Assembly (NCBI RefSeq): GCF_003858645.1
Contig: NZ_RQJP01000005.1
Location: 186,001 to 250,000 of the forward strand
Direction: 5' to 3'
DNA length: 64,000 nt
DNA from: Larkinella knui
Lineage (GTDB): Bacteria > Bacteroidota > Bacteroidia > Cytophagales > Spirosomataceae
Made by a program: the position numbers and the translations under genes. Under the pieces are notes generated by a model. That model searched no databases, was not told the origin of the DNA, and was given only the letters and a program-made list of their open reading frames with translations. Positions 61,759 through 64,000 of the stretch are shown here, piece after piece (position 1 is the first letter of the stretch; each line of letters begins with the position of its first letter).

Positions 61759-62787
61759 ATGGTCGCGAGGTGTTTGATTGGGGCGCTGATTGGCTTGTTG
61801 AGCGTGCAAAGCGCAAACGGCCAACCGAAGACGACAACCGGAAACGGATTAAAGGGTGAGTATTTCGACGGGACGAATTTCGAGCGGAAAGTGTTCACCC
61901 GAATTGATCCGCAGATCAACTTTGACTGGGAAGGCAGCCGCCCGGGGCCGGGGCTTGGGCGGTCGTATTATTCCGTACGCTGGACCGGAAAGTTATACGC
62001 TCCCACCACCGGAATCTACAAATTTACGGCTAACGTCGACGATGGGATCCGGCTTTGGGTGAGCGGCAAAAAAGTTATCGATGTCTGGCGACTGAATGAT
62101 AATCAGACGTTCAGGGGTGAGATTAGTCTGAAAGCGGGCCAGTATTACGACTTGCGGGTCGATTATTTCAATGATCCGTTGGGCGGAAGCATCAGCCTCT
62201 TTTGGATACCGCCCAATCAAACCGGCCCCGGTCTTATTACCAGTGCGTTTTTGTTTAAAGCCGAGCCCCCGAAACCGGTGGTTGTGGCCAAACCGGTGGT
62301 CGTGCCAAAACCAGCCCCGGTAAAACCCCAACTCCAACCGGTCGTGGTCCGTAAACCGCCGGTTGTTCAGAAGGTTCCGAAAGATACCGTGGTCGCCAAG
62401 GTTGCGCCCCCCGCTAAAATACCCGACCGTTTTGAAGGCCTGAAAACCGGCGACAAACTGGTGCTGAATCAGGTTTTCTTCGAAAAAGGCGAATACCGTC
62501 TCCTGCCGGAATCGTACGCGGAACTGGATAAACTGGTGCAGGCCATGACGAAGAACCCGGATCTGCGGATCGAAATAAGCGGGCACACCGATAACGTCGG
62601 CGATCCGCGCCTGAATCTGGCCTTGTCCGAAAACCGGGCCAAAGTAATTGCGACGTATTTGATCCGAAATCGTATTGACGACCAGCGTATTGAAACCAAA
62701 GGCTACGGTGGAACGAAGCCCGTTGCCGATAATACCGACGAAGCCGGCCGGGCGAAAAACCGCCGGGTTGAATTTATGGTAAAATGA
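61759..62787 (+). CDS. PA14-OmpA fusion outer-membrane protein
   Basis: A 342-residue exported protein (signal peptide ending S-A-N-G-Q). Residues ~30-165 form a PA14 carbohydrate-binding-type domain: L-K-G-E-Y-F-D-G-T-N-F, Y-S-V-R-W-T-G-K-L-Y-A-P-T-T-G, F-T-A-N-V-D-D-G-I-R-L-W-V, Y-Y-D-L-R-V-D-Y-F. A Pro/Val/Lys-rich linker spans ~170-220. The rest is an OmpA C-terminal peptidoglycan-binding domain (V-F-F-E-K-G-E-Y-R-L-L, I-S-G-H-T-D-N-V-G, L-S-E-N-R-A-K-V, N-R-R-V-E-F). It could tether a glycan-binding module to the cell wall. It is monocistronic. Confidence 0.92.
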   Translation: MVARCLIGALIGLLSVQSANGQPKTTTGNGLKGEYFDGTNFERKVFTRIDPQINFDWEGSRPGPGLGRSYYSVRWTGKLYAPTTGIYKFTANVDDGIRLWVSGKKVIDVWRLNDNQTFRGEISLKAGQYYDLRVDYFNDPLGGSISLFWIPPNQTGPGLITSAFLFKAEPPKPVVVAKPVVVPKPAPVKPQLQPVVVRKPPVVQKVPKDTVVAKVAPPAKIPDRFEGLKTGDKLVLNQVFFEKGEYRLLPESYAELDKLVQAMTKNPDLRIEISGHTDNVGDPRLNLALSENRAKVIATYLIRNRIDDQRIETKGYGGTKPVADNTDEAGRAKNRRVEFMVK

Positions 62788-62815
62788 AGTTTCCCGGATA
62801 AAGGGTGTTTTCTTC

Positions 62816-62923
62816 TGTCCGCAAATGGCCGTAAAATCGTCCGTTTGCGGACATTTTATTTTATTTACTTTAGGTTAAGATATTGGTAGTTAGCTTGTTG
62901 CTTATTCTGGTACATCATTTGGG
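62816..62923 (+). promoter_or_regulatory. Paired UAS and sigma-54-like promoter of permease 6
   Basis: TGTCCGCAAATGGCCG (62816-62831) and CGTCCGTTTGCGGACA (62838-62853) lie 22 bp apart; TGGTACATCATTTGGG (62908-62923) starts 70 bp after the second, and the ATG is 52 bp further. The 16-bp second UAS is identical to that at 56101-56116. The intervening sequence is unrelated, so the conserved parts are likely functional sites. The two UAS could also pair as a hairpin (GTCCGCAAA/TTTGCGGAC). Confidence 0.65.
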
Positions 62924-62959
62924 AGTAGGGATTGATGCGCACTTTCATTTCCTGAAACC

Positions 62960-64000
62960 ATGTTGAAAAGTTACCTCAAAATTGCCTGGCGGAGCCTGCT
63001 GAAAAACAAACTCTTCTCGTTTATCAATATTTTTGGTTTGGCCCTGGGCATGTCGTGCAGCCTGATGATTGGCCTTTGGGTCAGTGATGAGCTGAGCTAC
63101 GACCGGTTTTTGCCCCATCTCGATGACATCTTTTACGTACGGACCAATAGCACCGAAGGGGGAACCATTTATACCAGTAGCATTACACCGGGTCCGCTGG
63201 CTGAGGTGTTGAAACGCGATGTGCCGGAAGTCATGTACGCGGCCAAAGTGCAGTTTCCGGAGGAAAAGCTCCTGAAAGTGGGCGAGAAATCGGTGAAACA
63301 ACAGGGCTTTTTTGCAACGAAAGACTTCTTTCTGCTTTTCGACTATCCCGCCGTTGCCGGAAGTCCGCTGGTGGCGCATTCCAGACTCGACCAGATTATT
63401 ATTACCCGAAACGTAGCGGAGAAGTTTTTCGGCACGACCAATGTGCTCGGAAAACGCCTGCAATTTGATAACAAAACGTATTATACCGTTGGAGCCGTCC
63501 TCGAAGATTTGCCCGGCAACTCAAGCTTTCAGTTCGACTGGATCATCAATTACGATGTGCAGGAGGAGGATTGGAAAAAAACATGGGGGAACAACTCGTT
63601 TATGACCTTCGTCCGGCTGGATGCCAAGGCCGAACCGGCCAAAGCCGAGGCCCGTATGAAAGACATTTACCGGCGCAATACGAACTGGAAGGAAGTGCCG
63701 GTGCCGGTTCTTCAGCCCCTAAAAGATGTGCATTTATACGCTAAGTATGAGAACGGGAAGGCCGTTGGCGGCAAGATCGAATACGTGCGGATTTTTGCCC
63801 TGGTAGCCCTGTTTATTCTGCTCATTGCCTGCGTTAATTTCATGAACCTGGCCACGGCCCGTTCGGCCATGCGGGCGAAGGAAGTGGGTGTCCGGAAAGT
63901 GGTGGGAGCCTTGCGGTCTTCGTTGATCGGACAGTTTATGAGCGAATCGGTTTTGACGAGTTTGCTGGCGGTTTTTCTGGCCCTGGGCATCGTGAGCGTA
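62960..64000 (+). CDS. FtsX/MacB-type ABC transporter permease (6), partial
   Basis: The frame is open from the ATG at 62960 (M-L-K-S-Y-L-K-I-A-W-R-S-L-L-K-N-K) to the window edge, 347 codons, so the second half is missing. TM1 region N-I-F-G-L-A-L-G-M-S-C-S-L-M-I-G-L-W; periplasmic MacB_PCD-like domain to about residue 270; first FtsX domain with A-C-V-N-F-M-N-L-A-T-A-R-S-A-M-R-A-K-E-V-G-V-R-K-V-V-G-A. It shares its promoter layout with permease 4 but its protein motifs more with permease 5. Confidence 0.93.
   Translation, partial: MLKSYLKIAWRSLLKNKLFSFINIFGLALGMSCSLMIGLWVSDELSYDRFLPHLDDIFYVRTNSTEGGTIYTSSITPGPLAEVLKRDVPEVMYAAKVQFPEEKLLKVGEKSVKQQGFFATKDFFLLFDYPAVAGSPLVAHSRLDQIIITRNVAEKFFGTTNVLGKRLQFDNKTYYTVGAVLEDLPGNSSFQFDWIINYDVQEEDWKKTWGNNSFMTFVRLDAKAEPAKAEARMKDIYRRNTNWKEVPVPVLQPLKDVHLYAKYENGKAVGGKIEYVRIFALVALFILLIACVNFMNLATARSAMRAKEVGVRKVVGALRSSLIGQFMSESVLTSLLAVFLALGIVSV

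Overview
The window looks like chromosomal DNA of a Cytophagales bacterium (phylum Bacteroidota), most likely near Spirosoma or Larkinella. The evidence is a SusC/SusD pair, many ~800-residue FtsX/MacB-type permeases ending in a near-identical S-L-R-S-E tail, -7 boxes of the Bacteroidota form TAnnTTTG, FG-GAP/ASPIC-UnbV lipoproteins, and SDR-type threonine dehydrogenase. Composition is moderately GC-rich apart from an AT-rich island at about 6.2-7.2 kb and the AT-rich region upstream of susC. No rRNA, tRNA, CRISPR array or intact insertion sequence was seen. The genus is inference, not measured.

Layout. 0-5.8 kb: respiratory genes (end of a type II NADH dehydrogenase, then nuoA, nuoB and nuoC with a lipoprotein gene between nuoB and nuoC), a thioredoxin-fold protein without its CXXC, and a glycosyltransferase. 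5.8-10.7 kb: a lipoprotein, an AT-rich HNH endonuclease with a broken coupled ORF behind it, a DUF2264 protein, isocitrate dehydrogenase, and a VapBC-like module whose toxin is frameshifted and which lies between two 60-bp copies of the icd promoter. 10.7-13.5 kb: an M20 amidohydrolase, then gene debris including an alpha/beta-hydrolase remnant. 13.5-16.4 kb: tdh-kbl (threonine to glycine plus acetyl-CoA) with a divergent Lrp/AsnC regulator. 16.4-26.4 kb: a probable sialic-acid or related sugar-acid locus: a secreted sialidase, a nitrilase-type amidase, a SUMF1-sialidase fusion, a NanA/DapA-family lyase, an SSS symporter and a divergent AraC regulator. 26.6-29.6 kb: small exported or hypothetical proteins and a DUF5700-like zinc peptidase. 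29.7-40.4 kb: a minus-strand SusC-SusD-hypothetical-VCBS/UnbV-vanadium haloperoxidase-like run.

41.3-64 kb is dominated by six large ABC permeases (five complete, one running off the edge) with no ATPase gene beside them. Interleaved are a TPP-riboswitch-controlled thiamin salvage operon (thiM-thiE-thiD-tenA), an NhaD antiporter, an M20 peptidase and a PA14-OmpA protein.

Two signals stand out. First, the permease genes at 56223 and 62960 share an upstream architecture: paired TGTCCG/CGGACA sites 22 bp apart, exactly 70 bp start-to-start to a TGGTACATC-R-TTTGG element resembling a sigma-54 -24/-12 promoter, which starts exactly 52 bp before the ATG in both. This suggests a sigma-54/enhancer-binding-protein regulon for orphan FtsX permeases. 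Second, many genes are followed within 0-25 bp of the stop codon by a long, nearly perfect inverted repeat (arms 17-46 bp). Arm sequences mostly differ between loci, although a few words recur, and the set culminates in a nested repeat of about 440 bp at 61.2-61.65 kb.
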